DNA of 22,214 bases from Gracilaria vermiculophylla (lineage: Eukaryota; Rhodophyta; Florideophyceae; Gracilariales; Gracilariaceae). Below the pieces are notes generated by a model that was given only the letters and a program-made list of their open reading frames with translations, made no database searches and was not told where the DNA came from. The stretch is from positions 804,719-826,932 of the forward strand of contig JAHNZQ020000010.1 of the NCBI GenBank assembly GCA_019155205.2, read 5' to 3'. Made by a program: the position numbers and the translations under genes. Shown piece after piece: positions 7,538 to 15,727 of the stretch. The stretch's first letter is position 1. The number at the start of each line of letters is the position of its first letter.

Positions 7538-9916
7538 ATGCAAGCGATTCAACCCCAACCTGAGCTCACTGCCCTGCAGCTCTTTTGTCCTTCTCCGTCG
7601 CTGTACAGCCTTCCATGCGGACCAGTCACTCTTCCGCACCCAATCCGCGCCTTTGCGCCCGGCTTCAATTTCGCCCTCCTGGTCGACAGCTTCTACCGCC
7701 TGCACTCATGGGGCTTCAACTCCGAGTTTCAGCGCCTCGGCCGCCCGCTGCCCGCCCAACACACCCAGCTGCACCCCGCGCCCGTGCCAATCGACGGAGC
7801 GCCGCCAATCGTCGACTGCGCCTCGGGCGCCAATCACTCCATTGTGCTCACACACCGCGGCCGCGTCTATTCCTTTGGCGCAGATGACTTTGGCCAGCTG
7901 GGCCGCTTCACTTCCGACCCGCGCCCGGCGCCCGTGCCCATACCGGCCCGCATCGCGCGCGTGTACTGCGGCTGGAACTTTTGCGCCGCCCTTGCCGAGG
8001 ACGGGCGCTCGCTTTTCACCTGGGGCTGTGGCAAGGACGGCCAACTGGGCCACGGCTACTTTCCACAGCGCGCGTACCCCACCAGAGTGCCTCTGCAAGG
8101 CTTGGCGTTGTGCGTGGCGCTTGGACACTCCCACATCGTCGTGCTTTTGCAAACAACGCCCGACACCAGACGAGTGCTCACCTGGGGATCTGATGGGCTC
8201 GCATCCATTCGTCACGATTTGCCACGCAGCGTCCCGCGACTTCCGCAAGCCGATGTCACCATCGTGTCGGCCGGCAAGCACTTTTCAATCTTTTTGACAC
8301 AGCAAGGGCTCGTATTCGCAGCAGGGCACGGAGACGAGGGCCAGCTGGGAGTTGAGGACACGCAAGGTCGAAACAATGCTTGTGTGATCCCTTCACTTCT
8401 GGGGCACCACATTGTGAACATTGCAGCGTCTCACTCCTTCGCCATTGCCCTGTCCAGTGAGGGGTCGTTCTTTGTTTGGGGAAGCGGCATTCTGAAGCCC
8501 AGAAAATTGCGAGATGGAACTCTGTGCTTCCCATCCTCTGCCCCGTATTCGTTCGTTGTTCAGATGAAGGCGTTTGCATCTACAGCGATGCTTGCAGCAC
8601 CAATTTCTTTCCCACCAAATGCCGCACTGCGACCATTCCGGGCTTTCCTCAAATCTTTCTGCGAGGGACAACAACTGGACGCGTTGAGAACCACTCGAGT
8701 GTACTACTGCTGTTCATGCCCGCAGAGAACCAGTGCGCCGTGTAATCAATGCTGTGTCAGAGCCTACGGTCCACTTTTGAGCACCGCTTCCAGTCTGATT
8801 AAGTCAAGACTGCAAACCCAGAACCATCTGGATTGGTCCATGTACGACCACGATTGTGTGAGTAGGAGCGTCAAATTACTGTGCAGCGGCGTCGTTGACG
8901 AGGACGTAAGCTTAGAAACGCTACAGGAAATGTCCGCGCTGTTGAGACGGTACCAATCCAATGCATTTGAAAGAATAATAGCAGACGTTCTGGGCTCAAG
9001 ACTGCTTCGCCGTGCGACCGCGGGCATAGATTATTGGGACGCTTATGATGGTACCCCGGAACGACTCGATGAGCGTCGGGTGCGCGCCATGTTTGGACGC
9101 ATTCAACACTCGGACAGTGTTGTTCAAACTCAGTTACAGTTCTCCGATGACTCTGCACTTGAATTTGGTGTTGATCCTCTCCTCTTCTCCGTGCAATCTC
9201 CAGCTTTTGCAGAGTTTCTCCAAGTGCATTTCAATGAAGCGGCGAACAGTGTTCCCAACATGTGGCAGATTGGTGTATGGGGGAATATGATTTGTTCCGA
9301 GGCGAAAAGCTTGTTAGAAGGGTGGTTTGGAGGTTCTGACTTGAGCATACCTGGCGATGAAGATCATGGCGTGGCTATTCCTATGTACACCGATGTGATT
9401 CGCGTGGCTGCATGTCTCAAAATGAGTGTGCTGATGTTGTCTGCTGAGCAACAACTTATGGGACACGTCAATCCATCCATGACCTTGAATAACTGGTGGA
9501 TGGCGCTTATTGTCTCCAACAGAACGGGATGTAAACATGCGTATCACAAGCTTTTATTCGTAGCAGATTCAGTGTGCGCTAGGATTATGTTAAGACGTGC
9601 AACGTTAAGGGTCGAAGCACTTGAGAAGTCCTTATCAGCTACTGACCTCGTGTTTAATCGAGCGGAAACTGAGAGACGGGCTCTGCAGACATTCAGAAGA
9701 TCTAGAATATACTGTGACGGACTCATGAGTGTTTATGATGTGGCCCGCAACCTTGAGGATGCTTGTAAAATGAACGGGTACCTAATTGGAGAAGGGAACG
9801 TTGGTTTGGATGGGCGAGTGTGGAGGACAGCCGAGGATGAAGCAAGACTACGACAGCAAGCTGCAGAGGCCAGGTCGGAAGGACGGAGACGTTTGAGTCG
9901 ATGTTCAATAGCCTAG
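7538..9916 (+). CDS. RCC1-propeller protein with BTB-like domains
   Basis: 792 aa. The N-terminal half is a seven-bladed-type RCC1 propeller: six repeat signatures are visible at about residues 55-69 (LHSWGFNSEFQRLGR), 110-123 (VYSFGADDFGQLGR), 159-173 (LFTWGCGKDGQLGHG), 213-220, 259-271 and 311-317. Residues about 365-490 and 555-700 look like two diverged BTB/POZ modules, the second followed by BACK-like helices. The order recalls RCBTB and IBTK proteins, which are substrate adaptors for CUL3 ubiquitin ligases; that role is inferred from architecture. A cysteine cluster (Cys391, 392, 394, 402, 405, 406) sits inside the first BTB-like region and could bind zinc. The C-terminus is an Arg/Glu-rich helix. 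The ATG context is gccaATGc, and no better in-frame start precedes it. GC is about 77% in the early codons and about 45% late in the gene. Confidence 0.85.
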   Translation: MQAIQPQPELTALQLFCPSPSLYSLPCGPVTLPHPIRAFAPGFNFALLVDSFYRLHSWGFNSEFQRLGRPLPAQHTQLHPAPVPIDGAPPIVDCASGANHSIVLTHRGRVYSFGADDFGQLGRFTSDPRPAPVPIPARIARVYCGWNFCAALAEDGRSLFTWGCGKDGQLGHGYFPQRAYPTRVPLQGLALCVALGHSHIVVLLQTTPDTRRVLTWGSDGLASIRHDLPRSVPRLPQADVTIVSAGKHFSIFLTQQGLVFAAGHGDEGQLGVEDTQGRNNACVIPSLLGHHIVNIAASHSFAIALSSEGSFFVWGSGILKPRKLRDGTLCFPSSAPYSFVVQMKAFASTAMLAAPISFPPNAALRPFRAFLKSFCEGQQLDALRTTRVYYCCSCPQRTSAPCNQCCVRAYGPLLSTASSLIKSRLQTQNHLDWSMYDHDCVSRSVKLLCSGVVDEDVSLETLQEMSALLRRYQSNAFERIIADVLGSRLLRRATAGIDYWDAYDGTPERLDERRVRAMFGRIQHSDSVVQTQLQFSDDSALEFGVDPLLFSVQSPAFAEFLQVHFNEAANSVPNMWQIGVWGNMICSEAKSLLEGWFGGSDLSIPGDEDHGVAIPMYTDVIRVAACLKMSVLMLSAEQQLMGHVNPSMTLNNWWMALIVSNRTGCKHAYHKLLFVADSVCARIMLRRATLRVEALEKSLSATDLVFNRAETERRALQTFRRSRIYCDGLMSVYDVARNLEDACKMNGYLIGEGNVGLDGRVWRTAEDEARLRQQAAEARSEGRRRLSRCSIA

Positions 9917-10372
9917 TTGTCTAGATTTTGTTGTGCTGAGATATTCTTGTGTTCGGTACCGAATTGTGTCGGACATATACTTTCATTGCAGGCATGCACT
10001 CACTTTTTACAGAATTGGCCCTTTTGCGAAATCGGCGTAAATCAATAGATGTGTGCAAAGTTCAGGTTGAGTTACATGCTTTTTTGTTCAGCAGAGGTAT
10101 CACAGAGTTTCTGTACCTCATTAAAAAAACAGGTGATGGTTGTGGTTAAAAAGAGCAATCTGGCTTGATCAGGCCCGTTCTGATGCCCAACCTGGTTTTA
10201 TTACAGGAAAATTTGTGGGGCAGCCAACGTGTTCTCTTGCTGATGATCAAATTACCTCACAATTCTAAAGCGGAGATTGGTTTGGACTTCCGAAGATGGA
10301 AAATGTTTAAAAAGTAACGTACACTTCGTACTTGCTACAGTAAGGTACGGTATAAGTAAGTTCATCAGGAAG

Positions 10373-10397
10373 AAGAACAGTGCAGTTAACTGTTCTT
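10373..10397. repeat. perfect 9-bp inverted repeat (hairpin)
   Basis: AAGAACAGT (10373-10381) and ACTGTTCTT (10389-10397) are perfect reverse complements around a 7-base loop. The stem can grow by a wobble pair and one more A-T pair. No T-run follows directly, and both neighbouring genes are far away, so neither a terminator nor a processed RNA can be claimed. Confidence 0.7.
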
Positions 10398-10563
10398 TTC
10401 AAGTGATTTGCAGCGCCTGCCCTGCTCAGAGCGCAACAATTTACCTCACAGAATACCCAGTTTCAAGCATTCTCTCTGTTACTACTTGTTTAACAGCGTG
10501 TTGGCATCTTGCTCAAAACTCGTGTGATTGCGAAGAACCTCAGAAATTGTGCCACGCTCCAAC

Positions 10564-10577
10564 TTTTTTTTTTTTTT
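10564..10577 (+). repeat. homopolymer run of 14 T
   Basis: Uninterrupted (T)14 in the spacer. It could be a simple slippage tract or, read on the minus strand, the A-tail of an old retroposed copy. I saw no target-site duplication or body sequence to support the latter. Confidence 0.85.
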
Positions 10578-11425
10578 GTCCATCATTGCTCTCCATCGTA
10601 GTTGCAAGTCGCTTTACGACAAGTCAGTGGGAGTACTGCACTAAGTTCTATGATGAACTTAGTTAGATCTCTTTGTAGAGGTGGTGAGATGGGTTTAGTG
10701 TTCTCTCTATATCAGCTTTCATTAAACAAACTCTTTCGGGCAAAGTCTTGAATGCTTTTGACATCTCATAGCCATGTATTCCACGATGCATATGTATCTT
10801 GAGTGCCAAGGCATAGATACGGGATTCTACACTTTCGTACTACGTGGCCATCTTGAAAAAGGTTTATGTGGCCTGCTAAGACAATAAAAGAATTTTTCGG
10901 TTCGGAAATCTTCCCGTTGGAGAAACTAACCTTTCAGTACTATGCTGGTAAAGACTAAGAGTCTGCACATGCCATGTAAGCCTGAGCCTGATTCGGAAGT
11001 TTAGCCTCAGAGAGTATTACAGACGCTTCTCTACGTGCATCTTTGATTCAACTAGTCCCCCAGGTGTATGGTAAAAAGCCTTGTAATACAACGAATGGTT
11101 AATGGTTACATGCCCATTGCCAGGTCATGACACCACAATGTTAAAATACAGCTTTTCAAGGTTACATATTCCATTTCGACTGGATTATCCTTTTCTCATC
11201 TTCAATCTCCGCGAGGTACTTAAACCAGTTTCTCTCTTGTCGCTTGAACGCTTCACTTCGTTGTGTCAAACTAAATTTCTGGGACTTGGCGCATACCCTG
11301 GCTTACAGAGCGGACTGTTTTGCTAGTTACTACCACGTTTCTGATCAACTTTGTGTTAGAAACTTCATTGTTGTCAAACTGTGAGATCTAGTTGCACTTT
11401 CACATGCCACTAGCCCGACTTGGTC

Positions 11426-12877
11426 ATGAATTTCCTACAGACCGATGAATTGATGCAGTTAATGGCTGAAAAAGAAGAAAATCAAGAAAACTACAAGACG
11501 ATGCACGCACTCCTAGATGAAGCGCTTATTTCTCCGAGCTCGGGCTCAAAGCACCCAGGAATGGCCAAGAAACTGAAGGACTATGAGAACGGCAGCGAAA
11601 ATGACGAGGGGCTTATGATGTTTAACTGTGAGTTTGAGGAGCAGCCTATGTCGTCGACAGCACCATCGGAAACACTCGAGAGCACGATATCGGCTAAACA
11701 CGGCAGTGAAGACGGTGAGCAAAACTGTATTACTTACGATGAATGCGGCTCTGCAAACTCGAAGCGATCTTCATCGAAAAGACGTAGCAGCAGCAGTAAG
11801 AACAGACAAAGATCAAGACGGCAGGGATTTCAGAAAAACAGCAAGGAAAAGTGGACGGAGGTGACACAGAAACTGATAGCGTTGATGCGAAGGGTGAAAA
11901 AAGATAGAGGGGATTTGGGAGATGACGAGCGATTGAAACGCAAGGCGGCATTTAAAAAGCAGGTGACTGTGCTTCTCGTGCCTTTGTTTAAAAAACCAAA
12001 AGAGGTGAAATCGTTTCTCGCGCTTCTGGATGCAAAAGAACGGGGCGTGAGTGAGCAAAAAAATGAGGAGCAGCACCACTGCGCATCAATGCCCGCTGAG
12101 CGCGAAGAGTTGGACAAACAAACACATGCACACAACGGTGAGAATGGCGATCTTTCAAGTGCGAATTCGCCATCTACTGGGAAGAAATCTCTGATATGGA
12201 GTATGTTTTCTGTTGACTGGGATTCGACGAGAGCTCAGAGGCGAAGTGTGGCGAGGGAACGCACGATGATGAAACGTCGGCTGCGGGTTGAAGAAGGCGT
12301 GGCGGAAGGCAGAAGCGCAACTGCAACGGACAGCGCTCAACAACAACGCTCAGGGGCGCCATGGAGACGGAATCGGGCTGTGAAGAAGCGTCGAGAACTG
12401 GAAAAAAAGCAGTGGCGACGCATGAAAGATGAAATCATCGGTAGGATTCTGGAGCACATCCGCATGATGGTCGTTCTCAAGCACCTTTGCAGGCCTGAGC
12501 TTCTTGAAAAATTGAAGAAAGAAGCGACGGCGTGCGGTGCGCGTCAGTCGTTCGATAACTTTGTTGCAGCGTTACCAATCAACGAAAGCATCCACAGCTG
12601 GCTCGGTAAGAGGACTCGCGAGCCCGAAGACGGGGGGGTGGACAGCGATGCGGTCATTGCGGCGTTCATGCCACCAAACCGAAACAGGCAATTGAGCACT
12701 GGCCAGAGCGCGCGCCCAACGCTTTCGCGACAACCAATGGGCGAGACCGTAGCACCCGCGGAGCACATGATGCGCGCGCACACCCATTCGTCCACATTTT
12801 CTGATCTTTCATGTCAACTCTTTGAGCTCGAGGGCGTGCTGCGATCAGTCCTCGACGATTTGGACCCTGAACCGTAA
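11426..12877 (+). CDS. unrecognised basic, probably nuclear protein
   Basis: 483 aa from the ATG at 11426 (gtcATGa); I recognise no domain family. An acidic, helical N-terminus (1-60) is followed by a disordered stretch, then a Ser/Arg/Lys block (111-133, including SSKRRSSSSKNRQRSRRQ) that looks like a nuclear localisation or RS-type segment. Residues 140-206 form a predicted helical module starting EKWTEVTQKLIALMRRVKKD. A second basic block (268-336) runs into another helical module (330-395). The C-terminal end (459-483) is acidic and amphipathic, SDLSCQLFELEGVLRSVLDD, the kind of segment seen in transcriptional activators or docking helices. The layout of acidic ends, basic blocks and two helical modules suggests a chromatin or transcription factor, but this is only inferred from composition. 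Length and composition make a chance frame unlikely. Confidence 0.75.
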   Translation: MNFLQTDELMQLMAEKEENQENYKTMHALLDEALISPSSGSKHPGMAKKLKDYENGSENDEGLMMFNCEFEEQPMSSTAPSETLESTISAKHGSEDGEQNCITYDECGSANSKRSSSKRRSSSSKNRQRSRRQGFQKNSKEKWTEVTQKLIALMRRVKKDRGDLGDDERLKRKAAFKKQVTVLLVPLFKKPKEVKSFLALLDAKERGVSEQKNEEQHHCASMPAEREELDKQTHAHNGENGDLSSANSPSTGKKSLIWSMFSVDWDSTRAQRRSVARERTMMKRRLRVEEGVAEGRSATATDSAQQQRSGAPWRRNRAVKKRRELEKKQWRRMKDEIIGRILEHIRMMVVLKHLCRPELLEKLKKEATACGARQSFDNFVAALPINESIHSWLGKRTREPEDGGVDSDAVIAAFMPPNRNRQLSTGQSARPTLSRQPMGETVAPAEHMMRAHTHSSTFSDLSCQLFELEGVLRSVLDDLDPEP

Positions 12878-13117
12878 CACATCTTACTTACAGTACACAT
12901 TTTGCCCGTTGTGTCACCCTTTCAGTCATGTCTGAGGTGTAATAAGCTTAGACGCGGTCGCTCGGCCTCTCTTCGCGTCCGAGAAACGTCTTTGGTGTAC
13001 AAACAAATGCCTAGCTAGGTCGTTCCGTTTGCTTCCCCGCCCTTGTTCGTCTTAGCCTCCCGCACTTGACCGGCTACTTCACTTCCCCAACGCTTCCACA
13101 ATTTCTGAAACCTTTTC

Positions 13118-15376
13118 ATGAGTAAAACACTTGGAAGGGCGTGCTTCGCCCATAGCACCTTACTCCGCGTTCCTCGTGTTGCCAACTCAACTTCCACGCC
13201 AATATGCCCTCGTTCTGCGCTACCGTCATCAAATGAACACAACGACGAGTCCCCGGAGACCCCCGAGTCGCTGGTAAATTCAATCAAGAACCTTTCACCA
13301 TCTTCTTTTCCTTCCCTTCCGGATTTAACATCCTTCTATCAGCACTTCCCTGACTCAAAACAGAAAGCTCAACAGCTCATGAACCAAATGAACGAGCTTT
13401 GGAAACTTGCAAACAATTCCAATACGTCTCCAGACACTCAGTCTACCATTACTTCTGTCAACGACATGCTGTTTCAGCTTTTAGAGCAAACCATGGTTTT
13501 CCCTCAGGAAAGTCCTGTGTCCATTCCGAGCACCCCGCCATTCGATCCTATTTTAAGTCTTCAACTAGCCGCATACGCATTTCGTGCCTACCTAGAGCCA
13601 CCCGAAGCTGTCTATCGTGAAATTGCCGTTTCATCTCTCCCAAACGCCCCAGAAGAAAACGTTTACAACCATCTGGCTTTCGCCGATACTTCTGTAATTA
13701 CCCCGTGCGCCACGGGGCTCTTCATGATTAAATTGACGGGCACCGTCGAAGATGCATATCTAACAGCCACAATAAACAAGGCCATCTCTTTGAATCTCCT
13801 CCACCAAAAGCACATCACTATTTTGCGACACATTCACAATCGTCATCATGATAGCGAGGAGCCCCTGGATGTTCTTACATTGGATCTGTACCACTCCAAG
13901 GACGATTACGCTTCCTTGGCTGAGCCAGCGTTGAGCACAAGTGTAGACCTTGGAGATATTGTTCACCGCGCCCTCAATACTGGAGAGCAAGCACATGCAA
14001 ACTTTCAAGAACTCTCTTTTGACAGCCCAAGCCAAGGAAAAAGGCGACGCAAAGGTTTGCAATTCCCATGGCCTTCTGATTTTGGGTTGGAACTGCCTTT
14101 CTTTCCATTTTCGAAGGATAAAGTTGCGCAATCAGGTCATTCTGATGAGCAAGCACACAAGAAGATTTCAATTCAAGTCACTTTTGTTCCGTTTGATGAG
14201 AAGGTCTGGAAAAAACCACCGAATACATCACTGGCGTCCGCTGATGACGAAGCAGATGCTCCAAAAAACGAACTTGCTCGAAAAGCACTACAAGCGTTTC
14301 AAACTGCTTTTCAGAAAGTTTCGAGACAGAACGTGGAGGAACAGGAAAACTTGACGGACACAGATCGTAGTGTTCGGGATTTCGTGAAGGAGTTTCTACG
14401 CGTCAAACTTCCAGAAGGAGCTATGCCGACTCCTACTGATTGGAATCGTTTCATCTTGGCAACGACATCTCTCTACAAAATAGCAGAAGCCAGCCTTCAA
14501 GTAGAAAGCACAAGCACTCTGAAAGAACAACTGAGTGAAACGTTGTTCATGGAGTCTGTGTCAACGGACACTCAAATCTGGTTGTACCGGGATAGTGTGA
14601 AAAAAAATCTAGTTGTTTCTTTCAGAGGAACTGAACAGGTCAAGTGGAGAGATTTCTTCACAGATGCACAGACTTTCCTGCAAAGATGGGTCCCCGGGGA
14701 GGATATTGATTTGACAATCAAGACGAGTAACACCGTCGGTCTTAATAGTTTTGTTCCAAGCATTATTTCAACATCCGAGGAAGATGATACTGTTCCAGAC
14801 GATGCAATAGCAGTGCATTATGGGTTTCTGAGAGCATACGCCAGTGTCCAAACCGTCTTGCTCCAATATATTTCCGAGCTAACCTCAAATCTGGAGGAGG
14901 ATTACTCCATTTACTTCACCGGGCACTCCCTTGGGGGCGCTCTCGCTATCATGGCTGCCGTCGATTTCGTTGCTCGACGTGGGTGGGAAAAAGTATGCTG
15001 CATGTCATACGGATCCCCCAAGGTTGGAAACATCAACTTTGCGAAGCGTTTTAATGAACTCGTTCCGAACTCGTTCCGAATCGTCAATGATGAGGATCTC
15101 ATTACCCGTATGCCGCGTTCTGTGACTGAAGAAAGCAATGTTGGTAAGTATAGACACTCCGGTAGAACTGTTCTTTTAAATAGTGCGGGTGACTACTGGA
15201 TCGAAGGGCGGACGGGGTCTCCATACAAAGACGGAAAATCTGTGTTTGATGTACTTCATGAACGATGCGGCAATCTCTCGGACTTGCTGAAAATGGAGCA
15301 GCAGCTTTGGGATAACCTTCTTTCGGGGAAATCCGTCAAGCACCATTTGGTACGTTTGCCATCACTGCCGGTATGA
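13118..15376 (+). CDS. class 3 (alpha/beta-hydrolase) lipase, possibly plastid-targeted
   Basis: 752 aa. The C-terminal third is a class 3 lipase: oxyanion-strand LVVSFRGTE, then VHYGFLRAY, the nucleophile elbow GHSLGGALA with Ser604, and RIVNDEDLITRMP with Asp660 as the likely catalytic acid. The catalytic His is probably in the C-terminal KHHLVRL. The first ~39 residues contain Arg, Ser, Thr and Ala but no Asp or Glu, like a plastid or mitochondrial transit peptide and unlike a secretory signal. Residues about 190-380 are beta-rich (FMIKLTG..., IQVTFVPFD) and may be a C2-like module, as in plant plastid class 3 lipases; this part is uncertain. It would hydrolyse acyl esters of glycerolipids, with the exact substrate unknown. 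An ATG at 13118 opens the frame. It lies 240 bp after the preceding gene on the same strand and converges with the BAR/J-domain gene. Confidence 0.9.
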   Translation: MSKTLGRACFAHSTLLRVPRVANSTSTPICPRSALPSSNEHNDESPETPESLVNSIKNLSPSSFPSLPDLTSFYQHFPDSKQKAQQLMNQMNELWKLANNSNTSPDTQSTITSVNDMLFQLLEQTMVFPQESPVSIPSTPPFDPILSLQLAAYAFRAYLEPPEAVYREIAVSSLPNAPEENVYNHLAFADTSVITPCATGLFMIKLTGTVEDAYLTATINKAISLNLLHQKHITILRHIHNRHHDSEEPLDVLTLDLYHSKDDYASLAEPALSTSVDLGDIVHRALNTGEQAHANFQELSFDSPSQGKRRRKGLQFPWPSDFGLELPFFPFSKDKVAQSGHSDEQAHKKISIQVTFVPFDEKVWKKPPNTSLASADDEADAPKNELARKALQAFQTAFQKVSRQNVEEQENLTDTDRSVRDFVKEFLRVKLPEGAMPTPTDWNRFILATTSLYKIAEASLQVESTSTLKEQLSETLFMESVSTDTQIWLYRDSVKKNLVVSFRGTEQVKWRDFFTDAQTFLQRWVPGEDIDLTIKTSNTVGLNSFVPSIISTSEEDDTVPDDAIAVHYGFLRAYASVQTVLLQYISELTSNLEEDYSIYFTGHSLGGALAIMAAVDFVARRGWEKVCCMSYGSPKVGNINFAKRFNELVPNSFRIVNDEDLITRMPRSVTEESNVGKYRHSGRTVLLNSAGDYWIEGRTGSPYKDGKSVFDVLHERCGNLSDLLKMEQQLWDNLLSGKSVKHHLVRLPSLPV

Positions 15377-15727
15377 CGCATGAGGTCCACATTTCTGCAG
15401 ATCTTTTCTGACTTCTCTATGATTGTTTGTTTTACCATTGAGTTTCACAGGAGTGCTCTTACTTTGCGGCAATGCACCAGATAGTCAGGAGATACATAAA
15501 AGAGAGTAAAAGTTAGACGAAATGTACAGCCAGAGTACTTGTAAACATAAGAAAATCGTCAAGGACATTTCAGTCGCTCTTCTCAATCCCATCGCTTCTT
15601 AAAGAGAACGGCTTTTCTGGTTTTTCGCAAGTAACATTGTGACATAGGAATATTTGCAGCGGTCCACCTATTGCGCTTCGCACTGCTGAAAGGATAGATT
15701 TTGAATAAGAACTGCACATGTTGAGGT
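15377..15727. other. convergent 3' intergenic region
   Basis: 351 bp between the stops of the lipase (plus) and the BAR/J-domain gene (minus). It must carry both 3' ends. No exact AATAAA is present on either strand; variants such as ACATAAAAG near 15493 might serve the lipase. Nothing else is seen. Confidence 0.5.

Larger units (their letters stand above)
9917..11425. other. 1.5-kb spacer without a supported gene
   Basis: AT-richer DNA between the RCC1-BTB gene and the unrecognised basic-protein gene. The longest open frame (10277-10666) begins only with TTG and has no recognisable domain. Simple features are a run of 14 T at 10564-10577 and a strong hairpin at 10373-10397. I found no tRNA, rRNA or transposon-like termini. 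The segment must hold the 3' end of the upstream gene and the promoter of the downstream one, but no clear TATA box stands out. Confidence 0.5.

Noticed and set aside
10277..10666. 129-codon plus frame in the long spacer
   Set aside because: It starts at TTG, contains the poly-T run as poly-Phe and has no recognisable domain.
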